From Thermoproteota archaeon (lineage in GTDB: Archaea > Korarchaeota > Korarchaeia > Korarchaeales > Korarchaeaceae): 41,897 bases of DNA. Made by a program: the position numbers and the translations under genes. Positions 1 through 7,525 of this stretch are shown here, one piece after another. Each line of letters opens with the position of its first letter. The stretch's first letter is position 1. The notes beneath the pieces are model-generated. The model was not told the DNA's origin. It did no database searches and was given only the letters and a program-made list of their open reading frames with translations. The stretch is from the NCBI GenBank assembly GCA_027491395.1, contig JAOZFI010000039.1, forward strand, positions 73,147-115,043, in the 5' to 3' direction.

Positions 1-33
1 GAGGAGAATAAACGCGCTAACGACTGGAAACTT

Positions 34-840
34 TCACGATCCCCTCACCCTGATCCCCCACTCCCTTATGCAGGAGAAACCCCTTCTCAACCCTCCATCT
101 CGTATTATGTTCGCCTCCTCGTCGAAGACAACGGCCTTGAAGGCAATAACGACCTCCTCTCCCGCGAACTCTGTGGCATAGGTGAGCCTGAGGCTTATCC
201 CCTCATCGGTGAGGTTCCTCCTCAGGTACCTCACGAGGGAGGTCAGTTCCTCCCTCATCTCTTGGGGGGCTGCGGTGACATTCTCCTCACTCGAAAAAGC
301 TTTCCTGACTATTTCTATGGTCCGGTGTCTTAGACCGGTGAGGACCTCCCTGATGAGGAAGTAAGCAGTGGGCTGGCAGGCCCCGACATCGAAGTACCTC
401 CTCGCCTTGATGCCGAGTAAATCATCCCTAATCGTTAGCCTCGACGATGCAGCGACTTTTATCCCTCCATCCCTGCAGTAACCTCCGAAGGCCTGATCTG
501 AGGAATCGCCCTCTCTTGACTCGTCTATTGAGTAATGAAGATCCCCCGTCAGGGAGAAACCCTTACTCATCATGTCCTCCCTCAGGAGTTGAACGAACAG
601 ACTACCGTTCGGAGGCGGGGGAAGCTCCTCGCAGGCCGTCGAGTTTACTCCTGCGAGCCACCTATCCACCCATGACCTAGCAAAGATCAGGGATCGAGCT
701 TTGAGCGTATCGGCTTCCGCACTCATCTCATACATCCTCAACTCCCCCATGTAGAGGAACCAGTCCTCATCGGAGCGCGGCACGTTGACTAAGAAGGAGG
801 CCGTGAGGAGGGCGATAAGGATGAGGACAAGCTCCTTCAT
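34..840 (-). CDS. secreted/membrane-anchored hypothetical protein, last gene of a pilin-like cassette
   Basis: 268 residues. I do not recognise a family. The first ~20 residues form a hydrophobic signal or anchor segment, followed by a soluble, mostly helical and mixed region of about 245 residues. Four spaced cysteines (near residues 69, 122, 154 and 258) would allow disulfides outside the cell. Its ATG overlaps the TGA of the preceding 91-residue gene (ATGA), so it is translationally coupled to five tiny upstream genes, all for N-terminally hydrophobic proteins. The context suggests an accessory or tip protein of a pilus-like or other cell-surface assembly; this is inference. The gene is complete; nothing further can be read in bases 1-33. 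Confidence 0.75.
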   Translation of the reverse strand: MKELVLILIALLTASFLVNVPRSDEDWFLYMGELRMYEMSAEADTLKARSLIFARSWVDRWLAGVNSTACEELPPPPNGSLFVQLLREDMMSKGFSLTGDLHYSIDESREGDSSDQAFGGYCRDGGIKVAASSRLTIRDDLLGIKARRYFDVGACQPTAYFLIREVLTGLRHRTIEIVRKAFSSEENVTAAPQEMREELTSLVRYLRRNLTDEGISLRLTYATEFAGEEVVIAFKAVVFDEEANIIRDGGLRRGFSCIREWGIRVRGS

Positions 841-1112
841 GGTGAACCAACCCTCATCTTCTTAGATGGCGAGGTTCCGGGTATCAGAACGCAGTAATAG
901 ATCCCCTTCTCGCCCCCGCACGTGCTTACGAGCTCTCCCTGCCCCGATTGACCAAGGAGGATCCTATATCCGAGCTCGTTCACCGTCCTCTTAAGATCGC
1001 TGCATGCCCTAGCTTTCCACCTCACCTGCCAGCCGAGATGAACTCTAGTCGGGATCACCAAGACGTAGGACACGACGATTATTGAGATTAACGCAGCAAG
1101 CATCCATTTCAA
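837..1112 (-). CDS. small membrane-anchored Cys-containing protein
   Basis: 91 residues from a TTG that overlaps the TGA of the upstream 27-codon gene (TTGA); an ATG at residue 4 is the alternative start. One hydrophobic helix (about residues 4-22) leads into a short extracytoplasmic domain with three cysteines, two in a Cys-x7-Cys arrangement near the middle. No family recognised. The N-terminal helix plus small Cys-bearing domain resembles a minor pilin or pseudopilin, but no clear class III signal peptide is visible. The end overlaps the next gene by ATGA. Confidence 0.6.
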   Translation of the reverse strand: MKWMLAALISIIVVSYVLVIPTRVHLGWQVRWKARACSDLKRTVNELGYRILLGQSGQGELVSTCGGEKGIYYCVLIPGTSPSKKMRVGSP

Positions 1113-1192
1113 CCTAGAGCACCCGCCAAAGCCATCAAGAGTAGGGCCACTAGGAACATGGTCAATAATGACTCTAAGAGCTCCTCTAGCAT
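1109..1192 (-). CDS. 27-residue single-helix membrane peptide
   Basis: A very short frame, almost entirely one hydrophobic helix after an acidic start (Met-Leu-Glu-Glu-Leu-Leu-Glu). Support comes from packing: its ATG overlaps the TAG of the upstream gene and its TGA overlaps the TTG of the downstream gene, so it exactly fills the gap between two membrane-protein genes. Without it the operon would have an unusual hole of about 75 bp. It could be a small structural or regulatory membrane peptide, or simply a coupling frame that keeps ribosomes moving. No homologue is recognised. Confidence 0.45.
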   Translation of the reverse strand: MLEELLESLLTMFLVALLLMALAGALG

Positions 1193-1392
1193 CCCACGAC
1201 CCTCCTCAGATAGTCGGAAGCGTCCAAGTCCAGCGAGTCAGCGAGTTTCCTTAACTTCCGCTGAGCCTCGACCATTCTAGTACAATCGCGACTCTTAAGG
1301 GCGGGGGTGAGGGAGGACAGGGCAAGTAGCACGATCAATAGAAGAGCGATCAGCGATATAAAGGAGAAAGAAGCGCTTAATCCCTCCTCCAT
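1186..1392 (-). CDS. small pilin-like membrane protein
   Basis: 68 residues when started at the ATG at 1392; a longer frame reaches 1431 but would overlap the upstream gene by 55 bp. The N-terminus is short and acidic and reaches Gly4 (Glu-Glu-Gly-Leu), then about 22 hydrophobic residues. That layout is compatible with a class III (archaellin/pilin) signal peptide cut after Gly. A short charged helical tail with two cysteines follows. It overlaps the upstream 130-residue pilin-like gene by 16 bp and the downstream 27-residue frame by 7 bp. Pilin-like assignment is inference. Confidence 0.6.
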   Translation of the reverse strand: MEEGLSASFSFISLIALLLIVLLALSSLTPALKSRDCTRMVEAQRKLRKLADSLDLDASDYLRRVVGC

Positions 1393-1769
1393 GCTCCCGC
1401 CCATCCCAAGGATACGTACTGCTCCCGCCAAACGCTGACGAACCTGCCGAAACCCACAGCTTCACCGTGACACCTGACTTCGAAGGGATATCTGAGGCTG
1501 GCAGAGGCGTTCCCCGAGCTCACCCTGACCAAGTGCCCGCTGCAGGAAAAGCTCACCTTACACGGGAGGTACACGTAAGTCTCCGAGAGTCCTCCCCCTA
1601 GCGAATTGGTTATGGCCAAATCTATGGATCTGATGGCTGTATTCACACAATTCACGGATCTCTTCTCATCTAGCGATTTCATGGCCCTGCTGACCGGTCC
1701 ATTGACGGAGTAAAGTATGAGGGCCAACCCTGCCGCCATTAGGAGGGCCCTCTCTAGGGAAGCCCTCAT
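1377..1769 (-). CDS. pilin-like secreted protein with N-terminal hydrophobic helix
   Basis: 130 residues from the ATG at 1769, chosen over a GTG pair at 1787/1784 because this ATG shares ATGA with the preceding 42-residue frame. After seven polar residues comes a hydrophobic helix (about 8-20), a polar helix with repeated Ala/Ile positions, and then a Gly-Gly-Gly-Leu-Ser-Glu-Thr turn into beta strands with the pattern 'tyrosine-valine-tyrosine-leucine-proline'. That helix-to-beta arrangement is common in archaeal type IV pilin-like proteins. Four cysteines (one helix, two strand, one late) are unusual for pilins and suggest disulfide stabilisation. Neighbours are five other coupled small membrane proteins. 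Confidence 0.65.
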   Translation of the reverse strand: MRASLERALLMAAGLALILYSVNGPVSRAMKSLDEKRSVNCVNTAIRSIDLAITNSLGGGLSETYVYLPCKVSFSCSGHLVRVSSGNASASLRYPFEVRCHGEAVGFGRFVSVWREQYVSLGWAGAWRRD

Positions 1770-1894
1770 CTCCTCATCCTCCACCACGCCAGTAGGTACG
1801 CTGCTGCGGCTGCTATCGGGTAAAGGGAAGGATCGATCATTAGGGAGGCAGCCAGAGCGGCAGGAAGCAGGACTAAAAGGAATGCTCCTCTCAT
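1766..1894 (-). CDS. 42-residue membrane peptide, first gene of the cassette
   Basis: The frame starts at an ATG at 1894 with a strong ribosome site (GGAGGT, complement of 1898-1903) four bases upstream, the best one in this cassette. The product is two hydrophobic stretches separated by Asp-Pro and ends in Trp-Trp-Arg-Met-Arg-Arg, giving a positive-inside tail. Its TGA overlaps the next ATG. It is too short for automatic callers, but the ribosome site and coupling make it credible as the lead gene. No family recognised; it may be a two-helix membrane peptide or the remains of a larger one. Confidence 0.5.
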   Translation of the reverse strand: MRGAFLLVLLPAALAASLMIDPSLYPIAAAAAYLLAWWRMRR

Positions 1895-1962
1895 AGGACC
1901 TCCATCATTATAAGAGGGAGGGATAATGAACGATCGAAAATCGCGTTAAAATCGGAAAAATT
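1895..1962 (-). promoter_or_regulatory. probable promoter of the pilin-like cassette
   Basis: This AT-rich gap between the surface-protein gene and the cassette holds TATA-like stretches on the minus strand (TTTTAAC near 1942-1948 and CTTATAATG near 1908-1916), then the GGAGGT ribosome site. It is the only sizeable gap before six overlapping genes. Confidence 0.4.
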
Positions 1963-3381
1963 TCAGGATGCCGGCCACTTCCTCCTCCTGAACTTGGTGA
2001 GGGCGAAATAGGCTACGAGAGCGACCACTATTCCGATTACCAGTCCCCAATACGGTGAAATCCCTTCACTGGGTGTCGAAAAGCTGACGGCGACAGCAGC
2101 AGAGGCGACTGCCACCCCGTAGCTCAACACCGTGACGGTGTAGTTTCCCGGGCTCACTCCTTTGAACACTATTAGTTGACTGGAGCCAGGATCCAGTGTG
2201 ACGGAGCTGTGGTCGATCTCCTCTCCCTCCCTGAGCAGGACGATATCAAACGTTCCAAGTACGCCGCCGACGTTAGTTAGGTTGACCTCTATCGTTCCGT
2301 CGGAGGGCGAGGCTGACAGGGAGACTGGGAGAGGCATGACTTGGAATGAGAGCGAGTGATCGTTATTCGCCCTGTTAACATCCACCCCATCTAAGGGTAT
2401 AAGAGAGACCGTTAACGTGTGATTCCCGACCGCCAGCTCTAAGGTTGGGATCTCCACATCGGCGAAGCTCTCTCCCTTGGGAGGTAAGGTATCGAGAAGC
2501 TGGGAGTCGATCAGCATGTCGTCCACGTACACGGAGACATTTACTCTGGAGGGAGATGGACCCTCGTTCATCACCCTGATCTTACCAGAGAGGACCTCGC
2601 CCCTCTGAACCCTCTTGGGGATCGAGACCTCCTTGACGAGGACATCGCATGATGGTCTGACTTGCACCTCGGCTGAGGCCTGGCTGTAAGGCCTGTCCCC
2701 CTTCGTTATCAGGGCGGTCAATTTGATGGTCCCAGCTGACAGGGGAGCGAAAGGGAACTCAGCCATAGATATGGATTTGGGGGGAACGTAGACGCCCTGT
2801 GCTCCTATCTCCGTATCGTTAACGAACAGCCTCACTCTTAGATCGAGCGCGTCACCCGAGGGGTTCGGGATGTGGACCTTCACGAAGTAGTCCCTTCCTT
2901 GGATCATCTCCCTCTCTACATCGATAAACGCCTCGACCAGCGGAATTACAGAGAACTTCATCTTATAGGTGTTGTCTTCGGGACGCGGGTCCCCGTATTC
3001 CTTGGGCTCCACCGTCACCTTCAGGTCATGCACTCCTACGGTGAGGTTAGATGTTGGGACTCTCGTAGTGACGGTCGTGTATCCCCCGGACGGAATTGGG
3101 ATGGATCCCTTGGACACATTACCTATTTCCCAAAACTCCACAACCTTAAGATCCTCATCCACGTAGACGCTCACCTTGACGATCCCGGAGAAGACCTTGG
3201 ACTCTTTGTTCCTGATGTAGATAGTGAGAGTGAGGGGCTGTCCTTGCTGCACCTCTCCGTTAAGGGGCAGTACCGTTATCCTGTCTATAGAGAGGTCCCA
3301 GTGCTGCTGGGAGGTAGCATGAGCCAGCGACATCATGAGGAGAGGGATGAGCAGCAGTAGGATCCCTGACTTAGACGACAT
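1963..3381 (-). CDS. surface-anchored protein with CARDB-type adhesion repeats
   Basis: 472 residues: signal peptide (1-22), three to four Ig-like beta domains of about 110 residues, and a C-terminal membrane helix (about 445-463) followed by Lys/Arg-rich residues. The repeat pattern (hydrophobic 'vtvsVyVDd', then 'L.P.g..' and 'G.h.ltv.v.P...D.n..Nn') is that of CARDB (cell adhesion related domain in bacteria) repeats, seen clearly near residues 30-145 and 240-350. The protein should sit outside the membrane, anchored at its C-terminus. The start has both a GAGGTGAGGG ribosome site and a TATA-like box around 3402-3409. Function (adhesion, S-layer association, oligosaccharide binding) is not decided by sequence. 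Confidence 0.8.
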   Translation of the reverse strand: MSSKSGILLLLIPLLMMSLAHATSQQHWDLSIDRITVLPLNGEVQQGQPLTLTIYIRNKESKVFSGIVKVSVYVDEDLKVVEFWEIGNVSKGSIPIPSGGYTTVTTRVPTSNLTVGVHDLKVTVEPKEYGDPRPEDNTYKMKFSVIPLVEAFIDVEREMIQGRDYFVKVHIPNPSGDALDLRVRLFVNDTEIGAQGVYVPPKSISMAEFPFAPLSAGTIKLTALITKGDRPYSQASAEVQVRPSCDVLVKEVSIPKRVQRGEVLSGKIRVMNEGPSPSRVNVSVYVDDMLIDSQLLDTLPPKGESFADVEIPTLELAVGNHTLTVSLIPLDGVDVNRANNDHSLSFQVMPLPVSLSASPSDGTIEVNLTNVGGVLGTFDIVLLREGEEIDHSSVTLDPGSSQLIVFKGVSPGNYTVTVLSYGVAVASAAVAVSFSTPSEGISPYWGLVIGIVVALVAYFALTKFRRRKWPAS

Positions 3382-3489
3382 CCCTCACCTCTCCCTCCAC
3401 CAATTAAATACGTTTGTTCGATCCTAGCCTATCCCCCTCACGACCGACAGGATTATGAGTTCAAAGAGGAGCGATGTCCGGGTGCGATC

Positions 3490-4197
3490 ATGTCGGAGCT
3501 GCTCTACATGGATGACTCCTACCTGAAGGAATTCGAGGCAGAGGTCGTTGAGGTATCGGGGGACAGGGTCGTGCTCGATAGGACGGCTTTCTATCCCGTC
3601 GGTGGCGGATTACCCAGCGACACGGGCGTCCTTTTGAAGGGAAGCGAGGAGTACCGGGTCGAGGAGGCGAGGAAGGAGGGAGGCAAGGTCTGGCACATAG
3701 TCCCCGGACACTCACTCTCGCCGGGAGATGGAGTGAGGGGAGTGATCGACTGGGACAGGAGGTACAGGGTGATGAGGATGCACACGGCACTCCACGCCCT
3801 CATAGCGGTGATGAATCAGAAGTTCGGGGTACTCGTGACAGGAAACAAGGTGGCTCCAGATAGGAGCAGGGTGGATGTCAATTTAGAGAAGCCGGATAGG
3901 GAGCTAGTGGAGAAAGTAATTGCCGAAACGAACGAGGAGCTGGCCAAGGGACTTCCGGTCAAGATCTACTACCTTCCTAGGGAGGAAGCCATGAAGATAC
4001 CCGGCATAGTGAAGCTGGCCAAAGCTCTCCCCCCAAGCGTTCAGAAGCTCAGGATAGTCGAGATAGAGGGGCTGGACATCCAGGCGGACGGTGGCCCTCA
4101 TGTCTCTAATACGAAGGAGGTAGGGAGGATAGTTTTCCTGAAGTTGGAGAACAAGGGGAAGAACAACAGGAGGATCCACTTCACCCTCGAACCCTGA
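3490..4197 (+). CDS. alaX: AlaX-type alanyl-tRNA editing protein
   Basis: 235 residues, in the range of AlaX-M proteins. These free-standing editing proteins hydrolyse Ser-tRNA(Ala) or Gly-tRNA(Ala) made in error by alanyl-tRNA synthetase. The N-terminal beta-rich domain has the family Thr-Ala-Phe-Tyr-Pro-x-Gly-Gly-Gly motif (residues 32-40). The zinc-binding HxxxH is at 98-102 (His-Thr-Ala-Leu-His), and a late Gly-Gly-Pro-His-Val-x-Asn-Thr motif surrounds His204. The position normally Cys in the CGGTH motif is Asp201 here, a change to note at a metal site. The gene stands alone with a short 5' gap. Confidence 0.9.
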   Translation: MSELLYMDDSYLKEFEAEVVEVSGDRVVLDRTAFYPVGGGLPSDTGVLLKGSEEYRVEEARKEGGKVWHIVPGHSLSPGDGVRGVIDWDRRYRVMRMHTALHALIAVMNQKFGVLVTGNKVAPDRSRVDVNLEKPDRELVEKVIAETNEELAKGLPVKIYYLPREEAMKIPGIVKLAKALPPSVQKLRIVEIEGLDIQADGGPHVSNTKEVGRIVFLKLENKGKNNRRIHFTLEP

Positions 4198-4220
4198 GGA
4201 GAACGACAAAAAGCTCAAAG

Positions 4221-4229
4221 GATTTATCC
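4221..4229 (+). promoter_or_regulatory. TATA-like box of the phosphatase operon
   Basis: GATTTATCC lies about 26 bp before the ATG at 4252, which would place transcription start almost on the start codon (leaderless). A GAGGTG at 4237-4242 could serve as a ribosome site if transcription starts earlier. Confidence 0.4.
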
Positions 4230-4251
4230 GTGCTCCGAGGTGTCACCTCTC

Positions 4252-5175
4252 ATGAAGCTTCTCGGCGAACTACTATCGAGGATCAGAGGGAGCGAGGGAG
4301 GAGAGAGGAAAGAAGACATAGAGGACATCCTGAAGAAAGCTCTGAGAGGGGAAGTTCTAGAGTTCGAGGAAGCCATGTCCTTCCTTGGAGCCGTCGAGGC
4401 CAAGCTGTCGAGGGAACCCCAAGTGAAGAGGGTCAGAGGAAAGGTGGTGTTCATTGGAGACACCCATGGTGACTTCAACTCATCCAAGGAGGTCCTCAGA
4501 AAATTCAAGGACCACAAACTCGTGTTCCTTGGCGATTACGTTGATAGGGGGAAGAAGCAAATAGAGAACGTTAACTTCCTTCTAGCCCACTACTACATAG
4601 ATCGGGATAGAGTGATACTGCTCAGGGGAAACCACGAATCTCCTGTGGTCAACCTGAATTACGGATTCATGGAAACGCTCTATCACACGTACGGCTCGGA
4701 GTGGCCCTTCCTGTTCATGAGGTATAATGAGGTGTTCGCCAACCTTCCGTACGCTGCTGAGGTCTCTGGCCTACTCGCCCTTCACGGCGGGATAGCTGAG
4801 GGATTGGAGTCGGTGAAGCAGATAAGGAAGCTACCGAAGAAGGACATGATACCCAGCGACAAAATAGCATTTCAACTTCTATGGAACGATCCCTATGAAG
4901 GGATAGAGGGCTTCGGAGAGAACTACAGCAGGGGAGGTGGCACCAAGTACTACGGAAGGAAGGCCCTCGAATCCTTCCTTAAATCTAACGGTCTGAAAGG
5001 ACTGGTTAGAGCTCACGAGGCCTACCCAGAAGGCTACGCCTGGCTCTTTGACGGTGAAACCGGGATAGAGGGCATGGAGAGCATACTATTATCAGTCTTC
5101 ACATGTAGGTATTACGGCATCCCGCCCACGGTGGCGGTGTTCGATGGCAAGAAGGTGGAGGTCGTCAGGCTATGA
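4252..5175 (+). CDS. PPP-family serine/threonine protein phosphatase
   Basis: 307 residues from the ATG at 4252 (an in-frame GTG at 4240 is possible). Metallophosphatase signatures appear in order: Gly-Asp-Thr-His-Gly-Asp (69-74), Gly-Asp-Tyr-Val-Asp-Arg-Gly (94-100), Arg-Gly-Asn-His-Glu (125-129), a later Leu-His-Gly-Gly and an Arg-Ala-His-Glu. These are the di-metal ligands and phosphate-binding residues of PP1/PP2A-type enzymes. About 65 extra N-terminal helical, charged residues precede the catalytic domain. The gene overlaps the next one, for a membrane-anchored thioredoxin, by 4 bp. The product should be cytoplasmic and reverse Ser/Thr phosphorylation; its substrate is unknown. Confidence 0.92.
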   Translation: MKLLGELLSRIRGSEGGERKEDIEDILKKALRGEVLEFEEAMSFLGAVEAKLSREPQVKRVRGKVVFIGDTHGDFNSSKEVLRKFKDHKLVFLGDYVDRGKKQIENVNFLLAHYYIDRDRVILLRGNHESPVVNLNYGFMETLYHTYGSEWPFLFMRYNEVFANLPYAAEVSGLLALHGGIAEGLESVKQIRKLPKKDMIPSDKIAFQLLWNDPYEGIEGFGENYSRGGGTKYYGRKALESFLKSNGLKGLVRAHEAYPEGYAWLFDGETGIEGMESILLSVFTCRYYGIPPTVAVFDGKKVEVVRL

Positions 5176-5897
5176 GGCACGCCCTGCCCATCGCGTTGTT
5201 GATCCTAGTTATGATTCCCCTCCTAACATCGCTGGCTCTCCCACGGGAGGGAGAGGAGGCCCCCTATTTCAATGTCTCGACCTATGAGGGAGACAGAGTA
5301 TCCCCAGAGAGGTTGAAAGGAAAGGTCTTCGTGCTCGTATTCGCAGCGGAATGGTGTCCCCACTGCAGAGAGGAGCTTCCTGCCCTATCCAGAGCTTGGA
5401 AGGATGCTGGTCTGGATAGAGAGGGTACGATGTGCGTCGTGATGATAGTTTCCAGCTCGCAGGATAAGGCCATAAAGTTCTACAAATCCGTCGAACCCCC
5501 ATCCAACTGGAGGTTAGTGCCAGATGCCAATTACATCGCCGAGAAGTACGGCGTGAATGCGGTTCCGACGATGATAGTGGTAGACCAAGAGGGAAAGGTC
5601 GCGAAGATCTTCAGAGGAGCGGTTCCTCCCCAGCAAATAACGAATCTGGTCGCTGACCTTATAGGGGTAACGCCCCAACAGGGTAACTACACCTCTCCCT
5701 CGCCCAGTGCAACGCAGACGCATGTGAGCACTACTCCGAGCGAGGAGAACAATGGTCTGGGTCTGAAGCCGGGTCACATAATCCTGATAGGCTTGGGAGT
5801 TGCCCTCGTCGTCATATTCGGCATCTGGTACTACAGAACCCTTAAGAAGTTCGAAACATCGAAGAAGGGAAAAAAGAAGGGTAAGAGCAAAAAATGA
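5172..5897 (+). CDS. membrane-anchored TlpA/thioredoxin-like protein
   Basis: 241 residues: signal/anchor helix (4-22), a thioredoxin-fold domain with Trp-Cys-Pro-His-Cys (active cysteines 62 and 65) and a cis-Pro motif Val-Pro-Thr near residue 133, a Thr/Ser-rich linker (about 170-197), and a C-terminal helix (about 204-220) followed by a Lys-rich tail. The CPHC site and topology indicate an extracytoplasmic disulfide reductase or isomerase held at the membrane. It starts inside the phosphatase stop codon and its own end overlaps the next gene by ATGA. It could serve the many Cys-bearing secreted proteins of this organism; that link is inference. Confidence 0.88.
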   Translation: MRHALPIALLILVMIPLLTSLALPREGEEAPYFNVSTYEGDRVSPERLKGKVFVLVFAAEWCPHCREELPALSRAWKDAGLDREGTMCVVMIVSSSQDKAIKFYKSVEPPSNWRLVPDANYIAEKYGVNAVPTMIVVDQEGKVAKIFRGAVPPQQITNLVADLIGVTPQQGNYTSPSPSATQTHVSTTPSEENNGLGLKPGHIILIGLGVALVVIFGIWYYRTLKKFETSKKGKKKGKSKK

Positions 5898-6607
5898 GGA
5901 AGCAGGAGGATGATAATTGGGAGGGGAGGGCCCTCTCCTTCCTGTTGACAGCCACCGTCCTCATGATGGCAATCCCAACCCCCTATCTCAGGGCCTTCCT
6001 CTCACTCATCATCTTCGCTCTACTGGTTAAGTACCATGGGGAAGACCCTAAGATAGGTACCCTGAAGGGATCCGTGACCGCGTCTATCCTTGCGTTTGCA
6101 ATGACCTTGCCCCTCCTACTATTCTCCCAACTTGAATTCTCAGGTTTCGATCCTGCATTTCTACTCAGCATGATCCCCTTCCATCTCTCAGTTGCTGTGT
6201 GGGAGGAAGTTGTCTACAGGGGATATCCCCTCCTGAGGTTTTCACGCACAAGTCTCCTAGCATCATCCCTGGCCTTCTCTCTCATCCACGCATTCAACCC
6301 GGGATTCGGATTGCAGGCCTTCTTGGGCGTATTCGTAGCCGGTCTAGCTCTAGGGTTGATGAGGCGAGAGTGGGGTCTCGGACCTGCAATGTCGATGCAC
6401 TTCTCGTGGAACATATTAATGGAGCACCTCTGGGGATATCCCACGAGTGGATTGCGGGGACCCAGCGTATTCGTATCAAAACTCGTCGGATCAGATATCT
6501 TGACTGGTGGAGATTTCGGACCTGAGGCCTCTATTATAGTGATGATCGAGTTCTTTTCGCTCTTCTTGGCCTTTCTATCTATATTGCAAAGGGACCGCTT
6601 ACCTTAA
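5894..6607 (+). CDS. CPBP-family intramembrane metalloprotease (Abi/Rce1-like)
   Basis: 237 residues with about seven membrane helices. The family catalytic motifs are present: Glu104-Glu105-x3-Arg109 (EEVVYRG), His132 (Ile-His-Ala-Phe-Asn) and His169-x3-Asn173 (His-Phe-Ser-Trp-Asn). CPBP proteases cut substrates within the membrane; in other organisms they process prenylated CAAX proteins, bacteriocins or membrane-bound regulators. The ATG overlaps the stop of the thioredoxin gene, so phosphatase, thioredoxin and protease form one coupled unit. The substrate is unknown. Confidence 0.9.
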   Translation: MRKQEDDNWEGRALSFLLTATVLMMAIPTPYLRAFLSLIIFALLVKYHGEDPKIGTLKGSVTASILAFAMTLPLLLFSQLEFSGFDPAFLLSMIPFHLSVAVWEEVVYRGYPLLRFSRTSLLASSLAFSLIHAFNPGFGLQAFLGVFVAGLALGLMRREWGLGPAMSMHFSWNILMEHLWGYPTSGLRGPSVFVSKLVGSDILTGGDFGPEASIIVMIEFFSLFLAFLSILQRDRLP

Positions 6608-6610
6608 AGG
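6603..6610 (+). promoter_or_regulatory. TATA-like box for the SDH-protease gene
   Basis: CTTAAAGG is centred about 26 bp before the ATG at 6633 and overlaps the last codons of the CPBP gene. This implies a separate leaderless transcript for the downstream protease. Confidence 0.35.
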
Positions 6611-6632
6611 TTTTCATCCGCATTCAACGCCT

Positions 6633-7469
6633 ATGTGGCTCGATCCCATATCACTTCTATGGTGGTTATTCATATTCTACCTGCTCATGGCCCCCCAGCT
6701 CCAGCATAGGGCCATCCAGAACGCCAGAAGAAAGGTCATGGAGGCCCTAGCTAGGAAGAGGGGGAGCAGCGTGATAACTCTCATCCACAGGGAGGAGTCC
6801 ATCGGCCTGTTCGGGATACCCTTCTACAAGTTCATCGATATCGACGATTCCGAGAGCGTCCTTAGAGCGATAAGATCCACGCCTCCGGACACCCCCATTG
6901 ATCTGATAATCCACACACCTGGAGGCCTCGTGCTGGCAGCCTCCCAGATAGCTAGGGCTCTGAAGAAGCACCCGGCGAAGACAACTGTCATAGTCCCCCA
7001 CTACGCCATGAGCGGTGGTACCCTCATAGCCTTGGCAGCTGACGAGATAATCATGGACGAGAACGCCGTTCTAGGTCCGGTAGACCCTCAACTGGGTCAG
7101 TTCCCAGCCCCATCTTTGATAAAGGTCGTTGAGAAGAAGAGCGTGGACAAGGTCGATGATCAGACCTTGATACTAGCTGACGTAGCCGGAAAGGCGATAA
7201 ATCAGGTGAGGGAGCTCGTTACATGGCTTCTTGAGGATAAGCTGGGTAGGGAGAAGGCTGAGGAGGTGGCGAAAACGCTGACAGAGGGAAGATGGACTCA
7301 CGATTATCCCATAACCGTAGAAGTTGCGAAGGAGCTAGGTCTTCTCGTTTCCACTGATGTGCCGTCAGAGGTCTATCAACTCATGGAACTCTTTCCACAA
7401 CCCTTGAAGACGAGGACTCAGAGTGTTGAATTCTTCCCTGCCCTGCCCAAGGGCGAGGGCAAGGCATGA
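6633..7469 (+). CDS. SDH-family membrane-bound serine protease (ClpP-class)
   Basis: 278 residues. One N-terminal membrane helix (7-20) precedes a cytoplasmic ClpP/SppA-fold domain. Hallmarks are His94-Thr-Pro-Gly-Gly in the strand that shapes the oxyanion region, the nucleophile motif Ala-Met-Ser127-Gly-Gly-Thr, and the following Asp-Glu-Ile-Ile-Met-Asp plus Leu-Gly-Pro-Val-Asp-Pro-Gln segment. This is the SDH (serine dehydrogenase proteinase-like, PF01972) family, common in archaea as membrane-anchored proteases. It follows an intramembrane metalloprotease and a membrane thioredoxin, suggesting a membrane-protein turnover neighbourhood. Confidence 0.9.
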   Translation: MWLDPISLLWWLFIFYLLMAPQLQHRAIQNARRKVMEALARKRGSSVITLIHREESIGLFGIPFYKFIDIDDSESVLRAIRSTPPDTPIDLIIHTPGGLVLAASQIARALKKHPAKTTVIVPHYAMSGGTLIALAADEIIMDENAVLGPVDPQLGQFPAPSLIKVVEKKSVDKVDDQTLILADVAGKAINQVRELVTWLLEDKLGREKAEEVAKTLTEGRWTHDYPITVEVAKELGLLVSTDVPSEVYQLMELFPQPLKTRTQSVEFFPALPKGEGKA

Positions 7470-7483
7470 CTTTCACCATAGTT

Positions 7484-7502
7484 ATTATTTTTATTTTTCT
7501 GT
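7484..7502 (+). terminator. T-rich terminator after the protease gene
   Basis: TTATTATTTTTATTTTTCTG-like T-rich tract just after the protease stop codon, a typical archaeal intrinsic termination signal. Confidence 0.45.
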
Positions 7503-7525
7503 AATGGTCATGTAGGGAGATGCCG

